Positions 8,589-16,675 of a stretch of DNA of 64,000 nucleotides are shown here, in pieces. The stretch comes from VXNJ01 sp009840625 (GTDB lineage: Bacteria; Chloroflexota; UBA11872; VXNJ01): positions 868,001 to 932,000 of the forward strand of contig OZ242304.1 in NCBI GenBank assembly GCA_965207915.1. Direction: 5' to 3'. Within the stretch, counting starts at the first letter, position 1; every line of letters starts with the position of its first letter. The notes beneath the pieces are model-generated. The model did not search any database, was not told the DNA's origin, and saw only the letters and a list, made by a program, of their open reading frames with translations. The translations under genes and the position numbers were made by a program.

Positions 8589-8723
8589 ATGAAACGCACC
8601 TACCAACCCAAAGTGCGGCGCCGCAAGCGACGCCACGGGTTCCGACGCCGCATGCACACCCGCGCCGGCCGCGCCATTATTCGGCGCCGGCGGCGCAAAG
8701 GCAGGCAGCGTCTGGCGGCCTAA
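8589..8723 (+). CDS. rpmH: 50S ribosomal protein L34
   Basis: A 44-residue very basic protein beginning MKRTYQPKVRRRKRRHGFRR and continuing to an Arg-rich end in RQRLAA. Both sequence and length match L34 of the large ribosomal subunit. It starts the conserved rpmH-rnpA-yidD-yidC-jag cluster. In most bacteria dnaA and oriC lie just upstream of rpmH; here DUF503 and yvcK take that place. Confidence 0.97.
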   Translation: MKRTYQPKVRRRKRRHGFRRRMHTRAGRAIIRRRRRKGRQRLAA

Positions 8724-8745
8724 TCGGCGGCAGCATACCAACCTG

Positions 8746-9090
8746 ATGAATACCAACCAATCGGCGCCGCTTCGGCGCCTGCGCAAAGGCGCCCAAATTG
8801 CCCGCACGCGGCGGGAGGGTGCCCGCTTCAGTTCGCGTTCCCTGCGCGCATTCGCCTGTCCCTCGCCGGAACCCGGGCTCCGCCTGGCGGTGACCGCCAG
8901 CCGCCGCGTCGGCAAGGCGGTGCAGCGCAATCGCGCGCGCCGGCGGTTGCGGGCCGCGTTCGCCCTTTCGCAGCAGGAGATGGGCGCCAACATGGACGTG
9001 GTGGTAAACGCGCGCGCCGAAACGCTTACGGCGCCGTGGGAGCGCCTGCTCGGCGACGCGCGCCGCGTGCTGGGACTGCAACGCCAGTGA
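8746..9090 (+). CDS. rnpA: ribonuclease P protein component
   Basis: A 114-residue basic protein. It shows the RnpA features FSSRSLRAF (start of the substrate-binding face), LRLAVTASRRVGKAVQRN and the signature RNRARRRLR, followed by the C-terminal DVVVNAR strand. It binds the RNase P RNA and assists 5' processing of pre-tRNAs. Its stop codon overlaps the GTG start of yidD (GTGA). Confidence 0.95.
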   Translation: MNTNQSAPLRRLRKGAQIARTRREGARFSSRSLRAFACPSPEPGLRLAVTASRRVGKAVQRNRARRRLRAAFALSQQEMGANMDVVVNARAETLTAPWERLLGDARRVLGLQRQ

Positions 9091-9320
9091 AAAAGGTCCT
9101 GCTGGCCGCAATCAGGGTCTATCAACTCGGGATCTCCCCGCTGCTGGGCTCGAACTGCCGCTTCCTGCCCTCTTGCTCGCAGTACGCCGCCGAGGCGATC
9201 GCAACCCATGGCGCCTGGCGCGGTACGGGTCTGGGGATCCGCAGGATCCTGCGCTGTCATCCGTTCGCCCGGGGCGGCTATGACCCGGTGCCGCAGCGCG
9301 GCCGCCGAAGGGAAGTCTGA
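9087..9320 (+). CDS. yidD: membrane protein insertion efficiency factor YidD
   Basis: A 77-residue protein with the diagnostic YidD pattern: an amphipathic N-terminus (AAIRVYQLGISPLLG), CRFLPSCSQYAAEAI and GIRRILRCHPFARGGYDPVP. The three family cysteines are present. The GTG start at 9087 overlaps the rnpA stop and the stop overlaps the yidC ATG (TGATG), so the three genes are translationally coupled. It is thought to assist insertion of membrane proteins together with YidC. Confidence 0.95.
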   Translation: MKKVLLAAIRVYQLGISPLLGSNCRFLPSCSQYAAEAIATHGAWRGTGLGIRRILRCHPFARGGYDPVPQRGRRREV

Positions 9321-10297
9321 TGCCCGGCTGGCAGGAATTCGTGATCGACCCGCTGTCGGCGGCGCTCACCGGGCTGGCCGACTCGGTAGGCGGATTCGGA
9401 ATCGCGATCGTGCTGATGACCCTCGCAATCCGTGTCCTGATCTTTCCGCTTTCAGTCCGAGGCATCCGGGCCCAGCGCAGGATTCAGCTCCTGCAGCCCA
9501 AGGTAAACGAGGTCAAGCGGCGCGCGCGCGGCGACCGCCAGAAGGAATCCCAGCTGACGATGGCGCTCTACCGCGAGCACGGGGTCTCCCCGATGTCGGG
9601 GTGTTTGCCGCTGCTCCTGCAGATGCCGGTGCTGCTGGCCATGTACGGGGCGCTGCTGACGGTGGGGACCTGCATCGGCGCCGACGGCATCCGCATCGAC
9701 CAGGGAGTGATGGGACTCGGCGCCGACTCCTATTCCAACTGCGCGGCCGCCGGCGGCTCCGTGCCGTTGGACGAGGACTTCCTGTGGTTCAACCTGGCCC
9801 AGATCGACCGCACCATCGAATTCCTGTTCCTACCCGACTGGTGGCCCACGCCGCTCACCTACATCTCGGTCCTGGCGATCCTGGGTGGATTGACTTTCTG
9901 GCTGCAGACATACATGGCTCAGCCGGTCCAGGAACCGACCGGACCGCAGGCGACTTTTCAGCGCGTGATGCAGATTTACCCGCTGTTCTTCGTGTTCATC
10001 GGATGGTTTTTCTTCTCCGGAATCCTGCTTTACTGGGTCCTGGCCGGATTCATCCAGATAGGCCAGCAGTTCTTCATTTCCGGACTCGGCAAATTCGAAC
10101 CGTTGCTCTCCGCCAACCAGCTGGCGCTGGCCCAGCGGTTGGGAGCCGGTTATTTCGCCCGGCCCGGGTCCCAACCCCCGCCCGAGAGCGGTCCGCCGCC
10201 ACCGGTGGAGGATGAGCCAACCGAACCGCGCCCAATGGGCAGTTCCTCAAACAAAACCCGCAAGAGACGCAGACGAAGGAGACGTCGTCGTGGATGA
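9320..10297 (+). CDS. yidC: YidC/Oxa1 membrane protein insertase
   Basis: A 325-residue protein of the short Oxa1 type lacking the large periplasmic domain of proteobacterial YidC. Hydrophobic segments lie at about residues 25-45 (with the groove Arg38 in IRVLIFPL), 95-117, 178-196, 219-240 and just after. GCLPLLLQMPVLLAMYGAL matches the conserved second helix. The C-terminus ends in an Arg-rich tail (RKRRRRRRRRRG) that could bind ribosomes. The gene overlaps yidD by one base and jag by eight. Confidence 0.95.
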   Translation: MPGWQEFVIDPLSAALTGLADSVGGFGIAIVLMTLAIRVLIFPLSVRGIRAQRRIQLLQPKVNEVKRRARGDRQKESQLTMALYREHGVSPMSGCLPLLLQMPVLLAMYGALLTVGTCIGADGIRIDQGVMGLGADSYSNCAAAGGSVPLDEDFLWFNLAQIDRTIEFLFLPDWWPTPLTYISVLAILGGLTFWLQTYMAQPVQEPTGPQATFQRVMQIYPLFFVFIGWFFFSGILLYWVLAGFIQIGQQFFISGLGKFEPLLSANQLALAQRLGAGYFARPGSQPPPESGPPPPVEDEPTEPRPMGSSSNKTRKRRRRRRRRRG

Positions 10298-11117
10298 AAT
10301 CGAGGTAAAGGCGTCAACCGTCGAGGCCGCCATCAAACAAGCCCTCGACGCACTCGATGCCACCTTGGACGAAGTTGATACGCAGATCCTCGACTCGGGA
10401 TCGCCCGGACGCATGCTCGGATTCGGAGCCCGCGACGCGGTCGTGCTGGTCACGCGCCGCCGCGAACCCCACGAATTCGACCAGGAAGCCGACGAGGATC
10501 CGGAAGACGAGCCCCGCCAGCGGCGCCGTCGCCGGCGTCGCCCGCGTCGCGGTCCCCGCCGTCGCCGGGAACCGGCCACCGACGAAGACTCCGCCCACGA
10601 GGGCGCCGCGACCGCGGTAGAAGTTCAGCCGCGCGAGCGCCCGCAGCCGGAGCCCATGAGCGACGAGGCGGTCGAGGAAGCGCGCCTGTTCGTGGCCGAG
10701 TTGCTCGAACGAATGGGGTATGCGGCCGAGGTCGAAAGCCTTGCCGGAGACCCTCCGGTCCTGAACATTTCGGCCAGCGACGGCCAGGACATGGCCGCGC
10801 TGATCGGTTCGCGCGGCGACACGCTGCGGCAGTTCGGATTCCTGGTCTCATCGATGCTTGGCAGGCGAATGGACCAGAGCGTCCGGATCGTCATCGACGT
10901 GGACAACTACCGGCGCCGGCGCGAGGAATCGATCCGGGACCTTGCCATGGAAGCCGCCGACGCGGTGCGCGAAACCGGCCGCACGGTCACGCTCAGGGTG
11001 ATGCCCGGCCACGAACGCCGTATCGTTCACCTCGCCCTTGCCGAAGACGAAGAAGTGCACACCTACTCGATCGGCCAGAACCGCAGCCGCAGAGTCGTAA
11101 TCGCGCTCCGCGACTAG
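10290..11117 (+). CDS. jag: Jag/KhpB RNA-binding protein (Jag-N, KH, R3H)
   Basis: 275 residues from GTG 10290, chosen because AAGGAG lies nine bases upstream and the product begins directly with the Jag-N domain (EIEVKASTVEAAIKQALDAL, ending near GFGARDAVVL). A long Arg-rich linker with acidic flanks follows (about residues 75-110). The KH domain has IGSRGDTL as its GxxG loop, and the R3H domain has GHERRIVHLAL with the Arg-x3-His signature. KhpB/Jag proteins bind RNA and influence cell elongation. An in-frame ATG at 10212 would overlap yidC by 86 bases and is less likely. Confidence 0.92.
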   Translation: MDEIEVKASTVEAAIKQALDALDATLDEVDTQILDSGSPGRMLGFGARDAVVLVTRRREPHEFDQEADEDPEDEPRQRRRRRRRPRRGPRRRREPATDEDSAHEGAATAVEVQPRERPQPEPMSDEAVEEARLFVAELLERMGYAAEVESLAGDPPVLNISASDGQDMAALIGSRGDTLRQFGFLVSSMLGRRMDQSVRIVIDVDNYRRRREESIRDLAMEAADAVRETGRTVTLRVMPGHERRIVHLALAEDEEVHTYSIGQNRSRRVVIALRD

Positions 11118-11150
11118 CGACCGCGCCTTTTCCGGCCCAGAGGAGCATCA

Positions 11151-12038
11151 ATGTCGCGGTCAACCTACACGATCGTCGGCCACGTAGTCCTGGACCGCGT
11201 GCCGGAAGGTACCCGGGTCGGAGGGACCGTCTCCTTCGGCGGCGTCACGGCGGTGAAGCTGGGCGCCAAGGTTCGGGTAGTCACGGCCGTCTCGGAGGAC
11301 CAACGCGAGCGGATCGCCAGCCGCTACGGCGATGCCGACTTCAACTGGGTCCCCACGCCGGTCACGACGATCTACGAAAACATCTACCTGCCCGGCGGAC
11401 GCGTTCAGTACTGCCACGAATTGGCCTCGCCGATTGCGGTGCGCGACGTCCCTCCCGACTGGCTGGCGTCGGACGTATTTCATATGGCGCCGCTCACCGG
11501 CGAGGTGCCGCCCGAAATGGCCGGCGCGATTCCGGACGACACCCTGGTGGGGGTCACCCCGCAGGGCTGGTTGCGGGCGCGCGCGGCCGACGGTCTGATC
11601 TCGCCCAAGCTGTGGGACCGCTGCGAGGAAATCCTGGAACGCGCCGACATCCTGGTGCTGTCCGAGCACGATCCCAATTCGCCCGAGGAGCTGCGGCGCT
11701 ACCTGCGGCCTATCCGACACGGCATAGTCACCCGCGGGGTCGACGGGGCGGAAATCTTTGAGTACGGGCGTCACCGCCACCACATCACCGCCTACCCGGC
11801 CGACGAGGTTGACCCCACCGGCGCGGGCGATTGCTTCGCGGCCGCAGTGTTTCTCGAATTCATGCGTACGGGGGACATCGTCGAGGCCTGTCGTTTCGCC
11901 TCGGCGGCGGCGGCCTTCCAGGTGGAAAAACCCGGTCTCGATGGCATCGTCGGAGACGAACTGGCCCGCCAGCGGATGCTGGGCCCGACCCGCCCGGTTG
12001 GCGATACCTATCAGCCCCCCTGGCAGCGGGGGCAATAG
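11151..12038 (+). CDS. PfkB-family carbohydrate kinase
   Basis: A 295-residue ribokinase-like protein. The ATG has AGAGGAG at ideal spacing. The N-terminal 'GGTVSFGGVTAVKLGAKV' resembles the sugar-binding lid region and the C-terminal DPTGAGDCFAAAVFLEF is PfkB signature 2 with the catalytic Asp and anion hole. It should phosphorylate a sugar or nucleoside in the cytoplasm; the substrate cannot be told. The 3' end overlaps the convergent mutM gene by 28 bases. Confidence 0.85.
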   Translation: MSRSTYTIVGHVVLDRVPEGTRVGGTVSFGGVTAVKLGAKVRVVTAVSEDQRERIASRYGDADFNWVPTPVTTIYENIYLPGGRVQYCHELASPIAVRDVPPDWLASDVFHMAPLTGEVPPEMAGAIPDDTLVGVTPQGWLRARAADGLISPKLWDRCEEILERADILVLSEHDPNSPEELRRYLRPIRHGIVTRGVDGAEIFEYGRHRHHITAYPADEVDPTGAGDCFAAAVFLEFMRTGDIVEACRFASAAAAFQVEKPGLDGIVGDELARQRMLGPTRPVGDTYQPPWQRGQ

Positions 12039-12817
12039 TGGGTGGCGCGACCGCCGACTAAAAGGCGCTTGATGGCGGTCCGGCAGCGCGGACACGGCTC
12101 GCCGGTGCGACGAAACACGCGCAGCATGGCCTGGAAGGCGCCCTCGTCGCCGTGGGCGTTGGCGTAGATGCCAAACGTCGTCCCGCCCAGCGCCAGCGAC
12201 GCGCGCAGGACGTGGCGCAGCGCCCGGTGCAGTCGCCGCAGGGCGGGGCTGTCCAGACTGCCGGCCGGTCGCAACGGGCTGATCCGCGCTCGAAACAGCG
12301 CCTCGTCGGCGTAGATGTTGCCCACGCCGGCCAGTATGCGCTGGTCAAGCAAGGCCGACTTCAACGCCACCCGCCGGCCCGCGAGGCGCTCGCCCAGCAG
12401 CCGTGAACTGAAACTCCTTCCGAGCGGCTCGGGCCCCAGACCGGCGTCGAATTCGCGGTACCGGGCGGGAGAGAGGACCGCCGCCCGGCCGAATCGGCGC
12501 GCGTCGCAAAAGCGCAATTGGCGGCCGTCGTCTAGGCCGATCAACGCCCGCGCGAAGCGGTCGGCGGGATCCGAAGTCCTGCGCAGCAGCAATCGGCCGC
12601 TCATCATCAGATGCAGTTGCAGAACGCGCCGGTCGGAGAGATGGCAGTTGATGTATTTGCCGCGGCGCTCGACTCGCAGCAGGCGCTTGCCGGGCAGTGC
12701 GGACCCGGCCAGGTGGGCCAACTTGGGGTCCAGGACGCAGACTTCGGAGATCGCCCGTCCCAGGACCTCCGCCCGCAATGCTCGCGCGACGGTTTCGACC
12801 TCGGGCAACTCGGGCAT
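12011..12817 (-). CDS. mutM: formamidopyrimidine-DNA glycosylase
   Basis: A 268-residue Fpg enzyme that removes 8-oxoguanine and opens the abasic site. Starting at ATG 12817 gives MPELPEVETV, with the catalytic Pro exposed after Met removal and Glu next to it. The lysine in RRGKYI, the H2TH motif around ILAGVGNIYADEALF, and a complete zinc finger (CPRCRTAIKR ... GGRATHYCPRCQGG) are all present. A 52-codon in-frame extension upstream is not family-like. It is convergent with, and overlaps, the PfkB gene. Confidence 0.96.
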   Translation of the reverse strand: MPELPEVETVARALRAEVLGRAISEVCVLDPKLAHLAGSALPGKRLLRVERRGKYINCHLSDRRVLQLHLMMSGRLLLRRTSDPADRFARALIGLDDGRQLRFCDARRFGRAAVLSPARYREFDAGLGPEPLGRSFSSRLLGERLAGRRVALKSALLDQRILAGVGNIYADEALFRARISPLRPAGSLDSPALRRLHRALRHVLRASLALGGTTFGIYANAHGDEGAFQAMLRVFRRTGEPCPRCRTAIKRLLVGGRATHYCPRCQGG

Positions 12818-12985
12818 GTGATCCCCGTCAATCTTTAACGCCAGGCGGCGTTGTCGGCGGCGGCAAACCAAGTTTGCTTTGACGAAAGCCGGCGCCGGCC
12901 GACCCCGGGTGACGGCCGCGGATCGAGCGCCGCCCAATATCATTGGTCTGGATTTTCTCGACCGATCCGCCACCCTTTCCAGACC

Positions 12986-13300
12986 ATGCTTTACGAATTG
13001 ATTCGCGAACGCACCCGCCTGGGTGAGAGCGTCGCGATGGCGACGATCGTGGGCAGCCGCGGCTCGACCCCGCAGAAAGTCGGTGCCCGCATGCTCGTCT
13101 TCGAGTCGGGCGAGGGGGCCGGCACGGTAGGCGGCGGATGCGTCGAAGCGGGCATCTGGCAGGAGGCGGCGGCGGCGCTGGCAGACTCACAGCCGCGCCT
13201 GCTGCGCGTGGACCTGGTAGACGACCTGCGCGGCGAGGGCGACGTCTGCGGCGGCTCGGTAGACGTCTTTATCGACGTGTGGAATCCGGGAGCGAACTGA
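12986..13300 (+). CDS. XdhC/CoxI N-terminal domain protein
   Basis: A 104-residue protein beginning MLYELIRERTRLGESVAMAT and containing GSRGSTPQKVGARML, GAGTVGGGCVEAGIW and CGGSVDVFID, the complete XdhC/CoxI N-terminal domain including the conserved cysteines. XdhC proteins mature the molybdenum cofactor (sulfuration, binding, insertion) for xanthine dehydrogenase and CO dehydrogenase type enzymes. It is separate from the Rossmann partner encoded next, whose GTG start lies 22 bases before this stop. No molybdenum hydroxylase gene is in the window. Confidence 0.88.
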   Translation: MLYELIRERTRLGESVAMATIVGSRGSTPQKVGARMLVFESGEGAGTVGGGCVEAGIWQEAAAALADSQPRLLRVDLVDDLRGEGDVCGGSVDVFIDVWNPGAN

Positions 13301-14133
13301 CCCAAGATCTCCTCGGGCGTCTGATAACCGCTCGACAGGAACGTCGCCGCGGGGTGCTTGCCAGCATCGTCCGCTCGCGCTTGGATGTCTACCCGGCGGG
13401 ACGCAAGTGGCTGGTCCTGGAAGGCGAATTGATTCCCGCCCCGGACGACGACCCGCTCGATCGGGCCGTGCACCGCGACCTGACCGAGGCCCTGGAAGCC
13501 GCCGAGCCGGTCTGCCATCCCTACACCCGCGAGGGAGAACGGCCGCGGCGGCGGCGCGAGGCGGTGGTCGAGGTCTTCTTCGAACCGCTGCGTCCCCCCG
13601 ACCGCCTGGTGATCGTGGGCGCCGGTCACGTCGCGGTCCCCATCTGCCAGATCGGCCAGGCGTCCGGTTTTGAAATCACGGTGATCGACGATCGGTCCGA
13701 TTACGCCAACCGCGAAAGGTTCCCGCAGGCCGAGCAGATCCTGGTCGGCGACATGGCCGAATGCCTGGCGGGGCTGTCGGTGGATGCCTCGACCTACATC
13801 GTCCTTGTCACCCGCGCACATGCCTTCGACGAGCGCGCCCTGCAGCAACTGGTCGGGTGCGCAGCGCCGTACATCGGAATGATCGGTTCGCGGCGCCGGG
13901 TTCTGATCGTCTACCGGAACCTGGTGGAGAGCGGGATCCCGGTCGAGCGTCTCGGCAACATCTACGCCCCGATCGGACTAGACATCGGCTCGCGTACGCC
14001 GGAGGAGATCGGCCTGGCGGTCGTCGCCGAGATCGTGAACGTAAAACGCGGCGGACCGGCCCCATCGCTGCGGCTCGAGCACTGGCAGCGGTTCGTCAGG
14101 GGTTCGGCCGGGATCGATTCCGGAACCGGCTGA
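13279..14133 (+). CDS. XdhC family protein with C-terminal Rossmann domain
   Basis: 284 residues from GTG 13279. The first ~100 residues look like a degenerate XdhC/CoxI domain (RRRGVLASIVRSRLDVYPAG and VVEVFFEPL) without the Gly-Gly-Gly-Cys motif. The rest is the XdhC Rossmann domain: LVIVGAGHVAVPICQ, VIDDRSDYANRERFP, VLVTRAHAFDERAL, PYIGMIGSRRR and IYAPIGLDIGSRTPEEI. It overlaps the N-terminal-domain gene by 22 bases in another frame. Together they probably form a two-subunit version of a protein that is often one chain. Frameshift is unlikely because each part is complete. Confidence 0.88.
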   Translation: MESGSELTQDLLGRLITARQERRRGVLASIVRSRLDVYPAGRKWLVLEGELIPAPDDDPLDRAVHRDLTEALEAAEPVCHPYTREGERPRRRREAVVEVFFEPLRPPDRLVIVGAGHVAVPICQIGQASGFEITVIDDRSDYANRERFPQAEQILVGDMAECLAGLSVDASTYIVLVTRAHAFDERALQQLVGCAAPYIGMIGSRRRVLIVYRNLVESGIPVERLGNIYAPIGLDIGSRTPEEIGLAVVAEIVNVKRGGPAPSLRLEHWQRFVRGSAGIDSGTG

Positions 14134-14259
14134 GGCGGACGGTCCCCGCCCGCAGCCGGTCCGCCGCAGCGTGAAACCGAATTTGGCGCGGTTGCGTATA
14201 CATCTTTGGCCGGAGCCGGAGGGCGCAGTCATCCCGGCCGATTCCAAGGGAAGACCAGG

Positions 14260-16632
14260 ATGACCGACATGTTCGCTCCGCTGGGGCAACTGATTTCCAG
14301 TCCCCGGCGGGCGATTGCGGTGGTGGCGTTCTGGGTCGCCGCCGCCGCGCTCGTTTACGCCCTCTCGCCGAGCCTGGGTGATGTGGTCGACGACGACACG
14401 TCGCAGTTTCTGCCTTCGGATTCACCGGCGCGCAGCGCGCTGCTGCTGGCCGAAGAAAAATTCCCGGCGGCCGGGATTCCCGGTATCGTCCTCCTGCACC
14501 GCCCGTCCGGCGTGACCGCCTCCGACCGCCAACTGGTGCAGGAATTCCAGGAAGACCTGCGGCAGGCGGACGTGCCCGACCTGATTCGGCAGATCCTGCC
14601 CCCCAGCGACGTGGTCGACTCCGATGGAGTGGTGCGCTCGATCTCCACGGTCCTGATTTTTGAACTGGTGGCCGGGATCGAGCCCATCGCCGAGGTTGCC
14701 GACTGGCTGCGCGACTACTTGGCGACCCAGCAAACCGACGACGAGCTGGTGCTCTCGTTCACCGGCGGGGCGGCGATATTCGCCGACATAGCCGAGACGT
14801 TTTCGCAGTTCGACTTCCGGGTAACCCTGTTCACGGTTCTCCTGGTGCTGGCGATCCTGCTGGCCGTATACCGGTCGCCGGTGATGCCGGTCCTGGCATT
14901 GATCGGCGTCGGCTGGAGCCTGTTCATGGCCCAGTTCCTGGCCGCCTTGGTCGCCGACAACTTCGGGCTGCTGCTTAACAGCCAGATCACCGCCCTGATG
15001 TCGGTGCTGGTGTTCGGCGCCGGGACCGACTACACCGTATTCGTTGTCGCACGCTATCGCGAGGAATTGCGGCGGCGCGAAACGCGCTGGGAAGCGATGC
15101 GGTTCGCGGTCACCCGCCTTGGTCCGGCAATCGCCTCCAGCGGCGGGACCACGGTCGTCGTGCTGGGAGTGTTGCTGCTGGCATCGTTCGGCACTTTCCG
15201 CGGCATGGGCCCGATCCTTGGCCTGGCGATCGCCCTGACAGTCCTGGCCGGTCTGACCCTGATTCCGGCGCTGGTGGTCCTGGCCGGCAATTCGATCTTC
15301 TGGCCGCTGTCGGCCGACCGGGCCACCCGGCGCTCGCGCCTCTGGCAGCGCGTGGCCCATCTGGTGACCGCGCGCCCGGCGTTCTCGCTGCTGGCGGTAT
15401 TGGTGGTGCTGATCGTATTCGCACTCGGCAACACCCGGCTCCAGCAGGACTTTGACAACATCGCCGGCCTGCCGGACGGGACCGATTCCAAGACCGGGCT
15501 GGAGATCCTGGCCCGTTCCGGCCAGGAAGGAACCAGCTACCCCACCGTCGTTTACTTCGAACTGCAAAGCGGGTCGATTTACGACCATCTGCCGGCGTTG
15601 GCCCAGATCTCAAGCGAACTGGAAGCCCGGCCGGAGATCGCGACGGTTGTCGGTCCCACCCGCCCGTTCGCCAGCGCGCCACAGCTTTCGGCGGCCGAAT
15701 TGAACGCGCTATTTGAATCGCTGCCGCCAGGGTTCGCCGACCTCTTCAGCGTCGCCGTGGCCGAGTCGATGGTTCCGCCGGCCGGGGAGCTGGGCGAGGT
15801 GTTCTCCGGGTTCGGGATCGACCCTGCCACCGGCGCCACGCTCGGCGCGCTGGCGGCCGGGCAACGTTTCGTGTCTCCCGACCTGACCACGGCGCGGCTG
15901 GAACTGACCCTGGCGATGAATCCGAACTCGATCGCCGCGATCGACCTGGTTCCGGAGCTGCGCGCGGCGGTGGCCGAGATCACGGCGGATACATCGCTAA
16001 GCGGCGTGCAGCCGCTGGTCGGCGGCCAGACCGCCGTCAACTACGACTCGCGGGCCGCCGTCAACCGCGACACCCTGCTGGTGGTTCCGCTGGGGTACCT
16101 GCTCATATTCGTCATCCTGCTGCTGGTCCTGCGCAGTCTGGTCGCGGCCGTCTACCTGACGGTCAGCGTGTTCGTTTCCCTGCTTTCGGCCATCGGGCTG
16201 GCAATCCTGGTGTTTGAATTCGGGCTCGGCCACAACGGCCTCGGCTACCAGAACCTGCTCTGGGCGTTCATCTTCCTGACCGCGCTGGGCGCCGACTACA
16301 ACATCCTGTTGATCGCCCGCGTACGCGAGGAGTGCGCCGACAAGGATTCGGCCAGCGCCTGTCGGACCGCCGTGGCCAGCACCGGCGGGGTTATCACCTC
16401 GGCCGGGATCATCCTGGCCGGCACCTTCGCGATCCTGGCCACGTTCCCGCTGGTAGCCATCGTGCAGATCGGCTTCATCGTATCGGTGGGCATACTAATT
16501 GACACGTTCCTGGTCCGGACGGTCCTGGTGCCGGGAATAATCACCCTGCTCGGCGATTGGAACTGGTGGCCAAAGATTCCGGTCCGCAAATCCGCCATCC
16601 GGCCGACGGCTGGGTCCGCTCCTGGTCCATGA
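14260..16632 (+). CDS. MMPL/RND-family membrane transporter
   Basis: A 790-residue integral membrane protein starting at ATG 14260 after AAGGGAAGACCAGG. It has the MMPL duplication: one transmembrane helix (about 12-33), a large outer loop, five helices ending near residue 350, then a second copy with a helix near 375-395, a second outer loop and a final five-helix bundle. The conserved GAGTDYTVFVVARYREEL and its second-half equivalent (ALGADYNILLIARVREE) are the proton-relay helix 4/10 motifs. Such proteins export lipids, drugs or small molecules. It lies upstream of polA without obvious functional link. Confidence 0.88.
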   Translation: MTDMFAPLGQLISSPRRAIAVVAFWVAAAALVYALSPSLGDVVDDDTSQFLPSDSPARSALLLAEEKFPAAGIPGIVLLHRPSGVTASDRQLVQEFQEDLRQADVPDLIRQILPPSDVVDSDGVVRSISTVLIFELVAGIEPIAEVADWLRDYLATQQTDDELVLSFTGGAAIFADIAETFSQFDFRVTLFTVLLVLAILLAVYRSPVMPVLALIGVGWSLFMAQFLAALVADNFGLLLNSQITALMSVLVFGAGTDYTVFVVARYREELRRRETRWEAMRFAVTRLGPAIASSGGTTVVVLGVLLLASFGTFRGMGPILGLAIALTVLAGLTLIPALVVLAGNSIFWPLSADRATRRSRLWQRVAHLVTARPAFSLLAVLVVLIVFALGNTRLQQDFDNIAGLPDGTDSKTGLEILARSGQEGTSYPTVVYFELQSGSIYDHLPALAQISSELEARPEIATVVGPTRPFASAPQLSAAELNALFESLPPGFADLFSVAVAESMVPPAGELGEVFSGFGIDPATGATLGALAAGQRFVSPDLTTARLELTLAMNPNSIAAIDLVPELRAAVAEITADTSLSGVQPLVGGQTAVNYDSRAAVNRDTLLVVPLGYLLIFVILLLVLRSLVAAVYLTVSVFVSLLSAIGLAILVFEFGLGHNGLGYQNLLWAFIFLTALGADYNILLIARVREECADKDSASACRTAVASTGGVITSAGIILAGTFAILATFPLVAIVQIGFIVSVGILIDTFLVRTVLVPGIITLLGDWNWWPKIPVRKSAIRPTAGSAPGP

Positions 16633-16675
16633 CCCCGGCGCGGCGCGGATGAAGCGTCCCGGCCGGAGGCGATAG

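Noticed and set aside
13279..13300. Frameshift within a single xdhC gene
   Set aside because: The first product ends naturally after the N-terminal domain and the second carries its own, degenerate copy of that domain, so two genes explain the data better.
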